A stretch of DNA of 64,000 bases from Maea johnstoni (taxonomy: Eukaryota > Annelida > Polychaeta > Spionida > Magelonidae): contig OZ012689.1 in NCBI GenBank assembly GCA_963942565.1, forward strand, positions 25,605,544-25,669,543, read 5' to 3'. Under the pieces are notes generated by a model, which searched no databases, had not been told where the DNA came from, and was given only the letters and a program-made list of their open reading frames with translations. Below are positions 45,001 to 53,300 of the stretch, in pieces (within the stretch, counting starts at the first letter, position 1; each line of letters opens with the position of its first letter). A program made the translations under genes and the position numbers.

Positions 45001-46165
45001 CTCACTTGGATTGTTATTTCTTGACCACTGTGCCTCAAAAGTTATAATGGGTAGCTTTATAGTAATGTTATTCTGTGTGTATGTCTTATACTGGTAATAG
45101 TGGCCTGTTTTATGAATGATGCCGATTTCCAATTAAAAGGTTGGCTATGTCTGTTCATAAATGTGTGGCATAGTGAGATGCTGACTCCTAGGCACTTAAC
45201 TCATTGCGATCTTTTAATTAATTGGAGGGAGATATATGTTAGCAGTCCCCGGTTTCCTATTTTGTGGTGATATGACCAGAAATATAAAGAAAACTATGAA
45301 AATCTCAAATGTCAATCAATTTTGTGGCTGTATTTGATGTGATATTGTGAGCTTTTAACTTCTTTTGGCGTATAAACAAAGTTAACAGTTCTCTATCTCG
45401 TAATGATATGACCTAAGACAATGAAAACCTCCAACAGTGTTCTTTATCTTGCTTTGTTTGTGTTGTTTCAGCCTCGTCCATCAGACCAAGACATGGCCCA
45501 CGGATCACTGTGGATCCTCCCACTCGCAGCTCTCATAGCTATCGTAGCATATCAACACCAAACAGTAAGTCTACCTATAATAAAACAATAAACACTTCCT
45601 GGAGAATGGAAAATATATTCAAATATTTATTTCTAAGAAAGTTGAGGAGCAGGGTGAATTTTATTATTATTTATGAAAAAAAAGAATAGAATATGACTTA
45701 TCAAAAGAAGTTGTGTCCATAATGGGTGCTAAATTGTAATGGTGTTACGCATTTCCGGGGGGTCTATTTTCATCGCTAAAAGTTTTAACGATCGCATACA
45801 TTTCTTTTGTAAAGTTTACTGTGTTAAATCTGCGTACCTCAGCAAATATAGTTTCATTTTGTAACACAGTTTATATATCTTGAATGACACATTTTTGTTA
45901 TCATTCTCAGAATTCTATATTGTTTTGTGTTCTATTTGAAATCAGCTTACATCAGGAAAGATAGTTTGATTCATTTTCTTTTTTAGTTTTTGAAATAACA
46001 TCTTTTTCAATCTTTCAGATCCTGCCTTTGCTCCTGCAAACTGCTAAGTCAGCTCAGACTACTTTGACCTCCCGACCAATGGCTGGCCCCTCCCCCAGCC
46101 TGATGGCAAACATAGACATAGCTGACTCAGCAACCAAAAAGAAGATCAAAGTCAGGAAAACATAG
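17903..46165 (+). CDS. NOMO1: NOMO (nodal modulator), complete, 25 exons
   Basis: Exons: 17903-18037, 24362-24500, 24917-25124, 25685-25757, 26466-26543, 28641-28850, 29407-29553, 29967-30166, 31201-31378, 31977-32118, 32821-32952, 33864-34000, 34571-34719, 37285-37383, 38359-38529, 38920-39002, 39750-39906, 40569-40695, 41543-41787, 42335-42476, 43359-43445, 43810-44022, 44494-44613, 45472-45564, 46019-46165. Total 3,612 nt, 1,203 aa; human NOMO1 is about 1,222 aa. All junctions are GT-AG and in phase. A signal peptide (1-23) precedes LGCGGFVQSEVPIDYTLIE; a long luminal region of beta-sandwich repeats follows (NLSPGQYFLKPMMKEYDFVP, FTYTFSYWARTGEKLD), then one membrane helix and a lysine-rich tail. 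Known family role: ER protein of the BOS complex (nicalin, TMEM147) in multipass membrane-protein insertion, formerly a Nodal modulator. Several exons have duplicated donors. Confidence 0.96.
18830..18890. repeat. Merlin left subterminal palindromes
   Basis: Three short palindromes with a 3-nt centre: TGGCGCC-GCA-GGCGCCA, ATGCGCC-TGC-AGCGCAT, AAGCGCC-GAA-GGCGCAA. The right end (21081-21144) has the same three in mirror order. They are candidate transposase-binding sites or hairpin-forming ends; that role is inferred from position only. Confidence 0.8.
19060..19165 (+). promoter_or_regulatory. Probable Merlin transposase promoter
   Basis: Upstream of the transposase are a CCAAT box (gaccaatgag near 19068-19077), an ATGGCGG element and a 22-bp perfect palindrome at 19083-19104 centred on the E-box CACGTG (half-site ATTCAGATCAC). 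The start codon follows 61 bp later. No TATA box is obvious. Confidence 0.45.
19166..20146 (+). CDS. Merlin transposase (IS1595/ISXO2-like DDE), intact frame
   Basis: 326 aa, uninterrupted. An N-terminal zinc ribbon is visible (C45-x2-C48 and C69-x2-C72). The DDE core shows D157 in VEVDES, D211 in YSDCAK and E247 in NKIEGFW, with the family's HWIFG after the first aspartate. Length and motif spacing fit Merlin transposases, which are related to bacterial IS1595-group enzymes and catalyse cut-and-paste transposition in the nucleus. A second in-frame Met lies at residue 11, and the true start could be either. Together with complete inverted ends this looks like a recently active, possibly autonomous copy. 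It is intronless and reads in the same direction as NOMO. Confidence 0.92.
   Translation: MTISSTQLHKMEINSIFDLGILTKDYASTSTWLREHNLMYKGIKCEGCRIWKTEILDKDRKLDGHNWKCSRCKQKTSVREGSFFQQSHLKLATIIRIMYLFVMNVPLMVAKQMLGGEVGKTCLMDWYNFMRDVCTTHLQRHPVRLGGAADDDIVEVDESLYKRKNKYHWIFGCIERKSSKVMMWSVPNRERQTIQPLIQQAVIPGSMIYSDCAKIYDNLNLIGYRHEAVNHSVEFVRPDGVNTNKIEGFWGNSKCKFKSMRGVVDAQLDIHLDEAIWRTNRAIDAKNQGCSLFELFVQDVKEAYPCVVDDPMPPGYNIMPRPRYGQ
20800..20890 (+). promoter_or_regulatory. Housekeeping-promoter-like segment in the Merlin right half
   Basis: The segment carries CCGGAAGT (ETS-type site), AGATGGCGG (YY1-like) and, shortly after, TTTGTAAGT, which could act as a splice donor. A related AGATGGCGGT lies upstream of the transposase. 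It may be a captured host promoter or an outward promoter of the element; the call is tentative. Confidence 0.3.
21081..21144. repeat. Merlin right subterminal palindromes
   Basis: AAGCGCC-TGC-GGCGCTT, ATGCGCC-TGC-GGCGCAT and TGGCGCC-TGC-GGCGCCA mirror the left-end set. The flanking words are preserved in both ends, so each palindrome type is kept individually rather than as a homogenised array. Confidence 0.82.
21926..22660. mobile_element. Possible MITE with CCCATTACGCCC ends
   Basis: An imperfect inverted repeat of about 30 bp (CCATTACGCCCTAAATCCCA on the left; TGGGATTTGGGTGTAAT, the inverse form, on the right) bounds about 735 bp in NOMO intron 1. The inside is non-coding and contains a run of about 20 guanines. 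No target duplication confirmed. Confidence 0.4.
22708..23188. mobile_element. hAT-type MITE, 481 bp, with 8-bp target duplication
   Basis: Ends TAGGGGTCCACACC and GGTGTGGACCCCTA are inverted, and the 8-bp direct duplication GTAAACAC lies on both sides (22700-22707, 23189-23196). Both are hAT hallmarks. Inside, many ACCGGTA/TACCGGT motifs and an inner inverted repeat (CTTGGAAAAGTGTGG ... CCACACTTTTCCAAG, each next to a GCGCGCG word) give it a strongly palindromic structure. No coding capacity. Confidence 0.92.
23502..24184 (+). repeat. Long direct repeat, copy 1
   Basis: About 680 bp, starting ccattcccagccacctata and ending atctcactctcattgc, matches 27132-27782 with few differences and small indels by eye. 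It lies in NOMO intron 1. It includes the word cacggccagagagcgctaac in both copies. No terminal repeat, coding frame or tRNA-like head recognised. Confidence 0.88.
25145..25314. mobile_element. Small hAT-like MITE, 170 bp
   Basis: Ends CAGGGCTTAAAATTA and TAATTTCGAGCCCTG are inverted; CAGGGC ends are common in hAT MITEs. The 8-bp flanks (tggtgtgt, tgtctagt) do not match well. It lies in NOMO intron 3. Confidence 0.6.
26500..26700 (+). repeat. Donor ladder after NOMO exon 5: 48-bp unit, 4 donors
   Basis: The exon end ...GGTTATGATGTTCAT plus gtaagt is repeated three more times; donors lie at 26544, 26592, 26640 and 26695. The first two spacings are exactly 48 bp, and the frame stays open through them, so use of the second or third donor would add 16 or 32 residues (VSNPLNSITVFGYNVH-type units) in frame. 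The last unit is diverged (gtgagt). Confidence 0.9.
27132..27782 (+). repeat. Long direct repeat, copy 2
   Basis: Second copy of 23502-24184, same orientation, in NOMO intron 5. It lacks the acttttttcttgaca insertion and a few short pieces of copy 1. Confidence 0.88.
27784..28010 (+). repeat. Long direct repeat, partial third copy
   Basis: Begins ttcgctggaccaggatgtgt and matches the second half of the long repeat (cacggccagagagcgctaac ... ctatactaataggctt), more diverged than copies 1 and 2. It directly abuts copy 2. Confidence 0.8.
30080..30702 (+). repeat. Donor ladder after NOMO exon 8: 106-bp unit, 6 donors
   Basis: The last about 85 nt of exon 8 plus the donor gtaagctgtctgtatacacc are repeated five more times with an exact 106-bp spacing; donors at 30167, 30273, 30379, 30485, 30591, 30697. 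The extra copies share changes absent from the real exon (GACGCAGCAGATATTAAAG, ACACACC), so they multiplied from one early duplicate. The unit is not a multiple of 3, so downstream donors would shift the frame. Confidence 0.95.
32010..32496 (+). repeat. Donor ladder after NOMO exon 10: 124-bp unit, 4 donors
   Basis: The 3' part of exon 10 (CCATTACATAAGGCAATCAC ... ACATGTCTAG) plus gtgagt recurs three times at an exact 124-bp spacing; donors at 32119, 32243, 32367, 32491. Each extra unit also contains atcttctcacag, which resembles an acceptor, so units could in principle be spliced as small exons. Confidence 0.94.
32900..33435 (+). repeat. Donor ladder after NOMO exon 11: about 120-bp unit, old
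   Basis: The exon end (CTTCCATGATGTCATGCCTG ... ATTTATAG) plus gtaggt and the following intron word aagctagaatcagcaatc recur four more times at 117-120 bp. Copies 1 and 2 after the exon still have GT donors (33073, 33190); in the last two the site reads tagga, so the donor is lost. Divergence is much higher than in the exon 8 and 10 ladders. Confidence 0.88.
34720..37284 (+). other. NOMO intron 13, mostly unrecognised
   Basis: 2.5 kb intron. Apart from a short LINE-like relic near 35.8 kb it is AT-rich DNA in which I recognise no repeat family or exon. Confidence 0.5.
35750..35900 (+). mobile_element. Short LINE 3'-ORF relic
   Basis: The plus strand reads SSSLTRDCVKCGERDIVLHA then LCQCT, with the C-x2-C...H-x4-C arrangement found at the C-terminus of many non-LTR retrotransposon polyproteins. 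Only about 50 residues are visible. It is a dead fragment. Confidence 0.45.
37381..37740 (+). repeat. Duplication at the NOMO exon 14 donor and a 62-bp tandem pair
   Basis: tcaagtgagttcagcta at the exon 14 donor (37384) recurs 61 bp later as tcaagtgagtttagcta with the same flanking aatcaaat..tatattga. Further on, tatcaactccactgtacttg to aaaagatatcccccta occurs twice in tandem (about 37565-37690). Confidence 0.75.
40610..40935 (+). repeat. Donor ladder after NOMO exon 18: 77-bp unit, 4 donors
   Basis: The last about 70 nt of exon 18 (TACATCATGACACAGGTGGA ... AAAGTAAAG) plus gtaggt recur three times at exactly 77 bp; donors at 40696, 40773, 40850, 40927. A degraded fifth trace lies at 40975-41010. 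The junction uses the shared word ggTACATC, a likely microhomology. The unit is not a multiple of 3. Confidence 0.95.
42120..42215. repeat. AAT-rich trinucleotide repeat
   Basis: Imperfect (AAT/ATA)n with GATAACAAT interruptions in NOMO intron 19. A similar stretch is at 24750-24820 and a shorter one at 54180-54210. Confidence 0.85.
42820..43250 (+). repeat. Tandem repeat in NOMO intron 20, about 120 bp
   Basis: A block starting acttacagatccccttgaga, with agtgtcacattg, then tatgcaaataagattagaat and gaggagttcatggttgg, is present twice almost identically (about 42985 and 43105) and once or twice in older forms from 42820. It does not include exon sequence. Confidence 0.82.
45472..46165 (+). 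CDS. NOMO1: NOMO exons 24-25: membrane helix and C-terminal tail
   Basis: Exon 24 (45472-45564) encodes SLWILPLAALIAIVAY, the single transmembrane helix near residues 1136-1151. Exon 25 (46019-46165) gives ILPLLLQ, a short serine- and proline-containing tail and the end KKKIKVRKT before TAG. This matches the human arrangement (ALPLTLLVLLAGY...IPLLLQL then a short basic tail), where the tail faces the cytosol. Confidence 0.92.
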
Positions 46166-46415
46166 CCGCTGTCTACTCTTAGGTTTATAAAAAAATACTA
46201 TAAATAAATCAAAGTGATCATTGTTAGATGGTTTATATGAATGTAGCTGATTGAACAGCTAAAAAGAAGACGTAAGTCAGGAAAATATAACCACCGTCTA
46301 CTGTTAGGTTTTTTATGAAAATCCTTTTTTAGAATCAAAGGGATCACCTATAAATGGTTTCAGCAGCGAAAAAGGAGATTAAAGTCAGAATAATGACTAT
46401 AAGGTTTGTACAAAA
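46100..46415 (+). repeat. Duplicated last coding segment in the NOMO 3' UTR
   Basis: The segment ATAGCTGACTCAGCAACCAA ... GTCAGGAAAACATAG plus the following ctactcttaggttt recurs at about 46245-46320 (gtagctgattgaacagctaa ... gtcaggaaaatataa) and more weakly at 46355-46410. These are tandem copies of the coding end lying after the stop codon. Confidence 0.8.
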
Positions 46416-47155
46416 AGACTTGAAGTTAGCAGTCATTTTTGAAGTGTGGTAAAAAAAGGGTGTAAAGCCCTGCACAACTGTTCAAATGGTTTGAAAGTCT
46501 TTTTACTGATATAGCTGTACCCATTCAGCTTTTGTCAAGAAGTGCATATCAAACTCAAATATATTTTGAATCCTTTTATGGCCCTAAAATATTAAAAATA
46601 TTTTACACTGCACTGCCAAGCCAGTAGACAAGCGCATAAGTCATAACTTCATGTATGTGTGGTCTAGTTATCGAAACTTGGCAATTCAATCCAATATGAG
46701 TGAATTATAAAGGATGTAGATAGACCTCAGATTCAATTGAATAAGAACTCCACTAGATACCGTATGCAATTAAACTACGCTGCATACAAAATGTTACTTT
46801 ATTGATATGAAACTGAACCACTTTTTGAAAAAAACACTCAAACAACCCCTGTTATTTGCTTCTGGGATTAGGTTTCTATGATCCCTCAATTTCAATGAAT
46901 GGTGTTTACAAAAATCTTCTAAGATGCTATCGTGATTGATGGAAGGTGTGAATATCAGAGTGAATACCAGGATAAATGCTTTTATAAATTATGCATAATT
47001 ATTCTAAGATGAAGTGTTAGATTGGACTGAAACAGTGAAAGTTATAATTTATTTGAAGTTAGTTTAAAGTGTGTGTGTGTTATTCATCTATGTCAACATT
47101 CATTCGTTCTGTGAGAGGAAAGCCTTGGTGGAGATCCCTGCTAAAGTTGGGATGG
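46166..47155 (+). other. NOMO 3' UTR region
   Basis: AT-rich sequence after the NOMO stop. AATAAA at about 46203 is a possible polyadenylation signal, but others follow; the transcript end cannot be fixed from sequence. Confidence 0.4.
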
Positions 47156-47163
47156 TTTTGTGG

Positions 47164-47436
47164 CATGGTCTTAGCCAGCAGGGCGTCTGGGTGTCTTTTT
47201 GGACACCCAAACCCTTAAAAAGCACCCCTCAGGACACCCAAAGTTTTTGGTGAGGAATTTCTTTAAGTGTCAATCTCAAGTACATAATCATATTTTTAAC
47301 CTTATTTCGATAAATTCATACATGTTTATGGTTGAAATCTGAGTGTATTGTTGTACCCCTCAAAAATTTGGATGCCCAAAAGTTTTTCAATTGCCAATTT
47401 TAGGCACCCAGTTTCTAAATCCTGGCTAAGACCCTG
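47164..47436. mobile_element. hAT-type MITE, 273 bp, with TTTTGTGG target duplication
   Basis: Ends CATGGTCTTAGCCAG and CTGGCTAAGACCCTG are inverted (consensus CAGGGTCTTAGCCAG). The 8-bp duplication TTTTGTGG is at 47156-47163 and 47437-47444. Non-coding; internal words such as tggacacccaaaccctt are shared with the copy at 52152-52442. Confidence 0.9.
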
Positions 47437-47444
47437 TTTTGTGG

Positions 47445-50140
47445 GGCGTGTTTACGGGTAACTGAAAGGATCAGCTTATACTGTTCGGAGCCCCAACATA
47501 AAGTTTTTCTATTGCTGCCCTTCATCATGTGTTCCATACATACCATATGGTACTGCTTAAAAGAAATCATGTGGGACATTAATATTAGTAATATATGCAC
47601 AATACATATATTGATTCAATTTCGAGGCTCAAGATTTGGATACATATTATTTAAGTACATGAATGCAAGTATATCTTTTTATTGTCATATTAAAAGATTT
47701 ATTGCAATAAGATAGTGTGTTATTATGGATCGACTGATTACATCCATATTTTAACAGAATTTGATTAGAATCTGCATGTTGTTGATACTTTGTAAATATT
47801 TGTTGGAATTTACAATCTATTTCCTTGTTAAGTACTAAATGCAGCACTACAAATGCTATTTATTAGTTTGATATAAAAACGAGTATTCAGTGTTTGTTTA
47901 TTTTCTCTGAATGGTCATAAAATGAGAACATACTGAGTTTAGATAATTGATTATTTATTTGGAGGAACCTGCATTTCTTTCAAGAGTCTACTTGGATAGC
48001 TCTATGGTTGTTCCCTCAAATATTCAGTTGGTTGTTCTAGGCATTTAGTGTTGGTGCTGAGGTGAACACTCACTCAATGCTATAAACAATTGATAATTAC
48101 TGTATCTAATGGGATGTTCTCTATTAACAGTATAGGATGATTGTAAATAGTTAGGATAGATTTTGGAATATCAAACCTCCAATATACCTAATAAAAGATA
48201 TGTGATTTTTCAGTTTATAGGATGAATCCTTTAATAGAATGAATGAAACAAGAAATTGGGTCTCAAAACACAGTAGAAGTTAATGTTTTATTTGTTTTTA
48301 TGAATGCATTGATTTCATTCGATGCTTATTCTTAATGACTCTGTCAATGTATTTCTTTATCTTCGCTGTAAATAAGGAACTTTTTTCTTTTGGTAATATC
48401 ATGTGCTTTTCCTTTAAGAATTATTCCAACAGATCTATATTGACAAAGTGACATTGACAAAACTTATTGCTTTGCGTCTCACTTTCATCTTACCATTTTT
48501 GCCCAGTTGTTCCAACCTTAATATAATTGTTCTATGTTTATACCTCCAATATTGTTTATCACTGGAACATGGGATCAGCTCTGTGAGGAAACCTTTATCT
48601 CTTTAAATTCCCTGACAATCATAATCTATGACATACCTTAAGAAGCAAATATTTTACATATTTTTTTTGTGAAAATATTGCTGATTTCGAAATGAGTAGC
48701 TCAACAATATACTGGATAACCTTGGTACTAGAGATAACAGGTTTAATATTTCAATATTCATTACATTTATTGTATTGATGGCATCAATTTCTGTAAAATG
48801 TATGTACAGGTGTAAAATATTGATTGATTTTTGATTGATGTGACATCTTATTTCTTAAATAGTTTCTAGACAGGATTTTGAATGAATATTTAGAGGATTT
48901 AACTTTATTTGTGTAGTTATGTGAAAATGGACAAATGATTTGTTTGAATGTTAGAGAAATAATAGAGGAAATTCTGTCAAGGGAGAGATGCATTCATTCC
49001 AAGCAAATAACTTTCCTACTATTTCAATAAGTAAAATGAAGACAAGAACAAATGAAAGGATCTGCAACATTTTTTCCCAATTGTCTTTGACTTAGGAGAT
49101 AAGATGGATGAGTGTAAAATTTCTCAAGTTCAAAATGCAATAAAAAATAAAATATGAAGACCAAAAATGTATTATGTTGTTTTATTATTGTAACAATCAC
49201 CATAGATGTACAAGTCTGCCTGCTGTATTTATTAGCATTTTGTAAGGGTCAATAAAGAGCCAGCATGAGGCTTGTGATGTTAAGAGGACCAGTGTCAGCC
49301 CTAAGCAAATGAAATGAGAACAAAAATCACTGTGTTTGCATTCCTTCAGAGGAGCGAAATTAAGTATGTCACTTGTCAGTAGGGATGCAGATCATTATTC
49401 ACTACATTAATAACATAGATTATTGATAGAGAAAAGTATCGTTATCATTTTTAAATAGGTGGCCTCAGCTAACCAAAGGTCTTTGAGGCCTCTGCTATAA
49501 ATAGACACAAGGCCACCTGCTCAATCTTGATCCCTATATAATAGCATGTTGCCATAGTAATATTTGGGCCTTGTGTTCCCATGCAGTTTTCTACCCTCAT
49601 CCGTTGCCCTCACATGCTGTCATAGCAACTATGTGTAAATAACTTTTTTTAAAGGCCTTGCTTCATAAATTAGATGCACTTTTCCTCTAAATTCAACAGA
49701 ATAAGGCATATTGCCATAGTATTTAGTGGACAATTATGTTTTGGCACACTGTGTAACTATGGTAGGAACTAAGTGTTTTCTAGCCTCATTTGTTGCCCTT
49801 GCTGTCATGGCAACCATATGTACCAAACAACAACTTTTTAAAGACACAGTTTCCATAAATTAAAGGCACTTTAGCTCGCAAAAATAAACAGAATTGGCGC
49901 AAAAAAGTTTTCTTAAATATGAGATAAATATAAGAAAATACATTGGCATATAAATAAATCAATGTGAAGGTACCCAGTATTATATATAGGCTAGGATATT
50001 GTGTTTGACAATATTTGATCATTTTCTAAATAAAGATTGTTAAGAGTAAAAAAATCCGGTATGACTGCAGCGCGGCCTTGTCGTTTTTTTTTGTACTTAA
50101 TCTCGTATAATTCCAACAAAAACACACATTGCTAAACACC
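47445..50140. other. Intergenic region between NOMO and XRCC1
   Basis: About 2.7 kb of AT-rich DNA. I find no supported exon, RNA gene or repeat family. Related words (ttgccctcacatgctgtcatagcaac and ttgccct.tgctgtcatggcaac) at about 49605 and 49793 suggest an old tandem duplication of about 185 bp. Confidence 0.45.
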
Positions 50141-50149
50141 TTGGAATAG

Positions 50150-50379
50150 ACTTGTGCCAGTCTTCTTAGCTGCTCGGATTAGACCGTGACGTGATTATAG
50201 ACTGGCGCCAGTCTATACGATACTTGGCTTGGCCCGCTAGAGAGAGTCGTTTTCATTGGTCGAGGAGACTTCCGGTTCGCCATTCTCGTGCCCGGCGTGT
50301 GAATATACATTTCGGTTGTTGTTTTGGCTTACTTAAAAAAGGATCAGGCATTCTCTGAAAGCTTGCAGCGGTCAACATA
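50150..50379 (+). promoter_or_regulatory. XRCC1 promoter region
   Basis: Just before the XRCC1 start codon are a CRE/ATF-like TGACGTGA (about 50188), a 22-bp perfect palindrome at 50196-50217 (half-site TATAGACTGGC), an inverted CCAAT (attgg, about 50255) and an ETS-type ACTTCCGG (about 50268). No TATA box is seen. The set is typical of a TATA-less housekeeping promoter; factor binding is inferred. Confidence 0.5.
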
Positions 50380-53300
50380 ATGCCAGAGATTAAGTTGCAG
50401 CAAGTGGTATCCTTCAGCAGTGAGGATTTGGTGAGTTGGATCCGCCAGGACCGGCTTTACATTTATCAGAGGAGGCATGAGATAATAAATAACCCATGCC
50501 TGCATTTGCAAAACAATACTCTCACAACTCTTCACTACTTCAGTCAGGACATGCTCAAATAAACCCTCAAATAATAATGGCAATCAGTAGCCTGAACTGA
50601 TCGGAAAGTAATTAACCGACCACTAAAATTGTCTATATTGGCAAACACGACATCATCATAAGGGCATCATTTTCCATATTTAAAAGATAGAATTAAAGAA
50701 TATTTGTTTCCAGTCCATATTCACAAGACCCCCATTCTCCATCAAGCCTGTACATTTTGTGGAATCAGAGATAAAAATACACAACCTAAGAAGTATGCAT
50801 CTATTGTAGAATTTTCAAATCCCTTGGGAGCACGTAAAGTAAGCACTCATGATAGTATTATATTTTAATAGCAATCAGGCAATAGCTTAGATGATTGAAA
50901 CATTGATTGGTTGCCACGGACCAATTACCATAGGACCCATTATGAAGCCCTGGACACAACTAATCTTGCCAATTCTAGTCTCGGTGTGATGTCACTAGGA
51001 AACAAAGTCATATTTGTTACTTTCTTTCTTTCTTTCTGTGTAAATTCGCACTATGACGAAGTGCAACCCCCTTGTGAGGGCGTACAGGCGTCCTTCTTTG
51101 TCTTCTTGATGTCTGTGTTGTGTTTTAGTAATGTAGTGGTTCTTGCTCTGTGCAGAGCATAGCAAAGGTTTCTTGAAATAGGTTCAGTGGCTCTGATGGT
51201 TTCCCTATTGTCAGTTAGTTTAGATGGATCCAGGATAATTTGGATAAGATCCTCTGGTGTGTTGAAGATGAGGTCAGCGCTCGTTTTCCCCAGCGTGTTT
51301 ACCAGGGTTTGGTGTAGCTCACTGAGGTAGCCATTCCTGTTGTTCTGTAGGGCGACACAGCTAAGCAAAAAGTGCCTTAGGTCTTCCTGTCCTTTATGGC
51401 ACAGTCGGCATGTGGGACTAGTTCCTTTGTACTTTGCTTCAGCAGTGGCCAGAGTATACCTCCCAACTAGAATCCTTGTTTTCACTTGTGTTTTGTTAAT
51501 TTCATGATTGCTAGAGGGCACAGTATCCCAGATGTGGTGGATTTTCCCTGGTTGGAATGAGTCTGTGTTTAGATGGGATAATGTTGACTTTGTCGCAGCC
51601 TCGTTTTGGATTTTTTCTTTCCAGTAGGAGTCAGTTGCTCTCTTGACCTGAGTTTTCCACTGTTCCTTAGTGGGTGTACGGACGATTATGTCGTATGCAC
51701 TTGGAAGATTGTATTTCAGGAGCAGGTCTCTGACTTTTTGGGTCCAGCTACATGATAGAGGAGGTGGCTCTCGCACATCCACGGAACACATCTCTTGAGC
51801 AGATCTTGTCAATACCTGGGCTTGGAGTCGTGTCCAGTTCTGTGATCAACATTTGTGGCAATAGTCAGAATTACCGGCAAAGGAAAAACTAGAGTGATTA
51901 TCAAAGTCAAACGGCAATGATGTCTTTATCTTGCAAGTTATAAGCACCATACAACACTTCCCTGTCTTTCGAATGGTCGATATGTAGGAGCAAAAGGGGA
52001 GAGGAGTATTTATTCTGTACAAAAGTTTTTATTTCAATTGTCCAACAATAAAAGTATGATCAACTTGCCGATATTGGATTGTAACAATATAATAAGTCAA
52101 AAATGCCTTTGTGATTCAAAATTCACACTGCTTTATACAACTGGTGGCAAACATAGTCATAGCCAGTAGGGCCCCTTTGCATAATTTGGACACCCAAACC
52201 TTGAATAAATCACCCCTCAAGAGTCTGGACGTGTACCGATTTCTTGTGAGTAATTTCTTAAAATGTCAAGCATATAATTGATTTTTTTCATCCCAGTATT
52301 ATTTCCATACCTTACTCCAATAAGCAATTATATGTTTATGGGATGTACTCTTGAGTATATCGTGGTCTTTCTTGAAAAATAGGAAATTTTACACAATTGC
52401 TAATTATGGACACCCAGTTTCCAAATCCTGGCTAAGACTTTGGTGGCTAACACAATGGCATCCCACCCAATATTGAGTAACAACTGCTGCAAGAGGCCTG
52501 ATTATTTTGGTATCTATCAGGGGAGATATTTTGAGAATTCTGAAAAAGAGAAATGTTAATCCAATACTATTGTTTACATCTCTATTTTGCATATTTATGC
52601 TCTTTTCCAAAGTTCTTTCTTTCGTTCATAAGATATTTTTCATGGGAAACTACTGATTTATAGTATTATAACAATTATAACATTATCTGCAGAAAAATCC
52701 TGCTGAGAACCTGTTAAACCATGATGGCTACAAGAAGTGGAAAGGTGGGGCTGTGGGAGAGAAGCAGGTCTCTGTTACACTACAGGTAAGACATGCCAAT
52801 TAACACCTGGTGGAACATCCAATAGTCTAGAGCATTTGAGCTATTCAAGGTGAAACCATGTAGTTGTAATTATTTCTAGAGACCAGTACTAGTAGATAAA
52901 CACCTGCTGATCATATGCATCAATTGGAAGTGCTCATAAGAATACCTTATTTACATGTGGTATGACGAAGTAAAACATAAAGGCATATTCTGGACAACAC
53001 AGATTGGTATCAGCTAGATCCACTAATATATCATGTACATGTTTTTAAGAAGTGTTCCAATACTACATATTTCTTTACAGTATATTAATAAAATATTTAT
53101 AGATTTTAGAAAAAGAAGGATAATATGCATATATATGATAATTCATACATAGTGATAAAGTTCATAACTTTTTAACTAGAGACCCTTGGTTTCTCCAACT
53201 TGGATGTGATTCTTATCACATATACTTCTTATTGGTGAGAAATGTTAAACCATTTTCTTTTATTTCTGAAAATTCAAATTATCATATCTTTATTTGCCTT

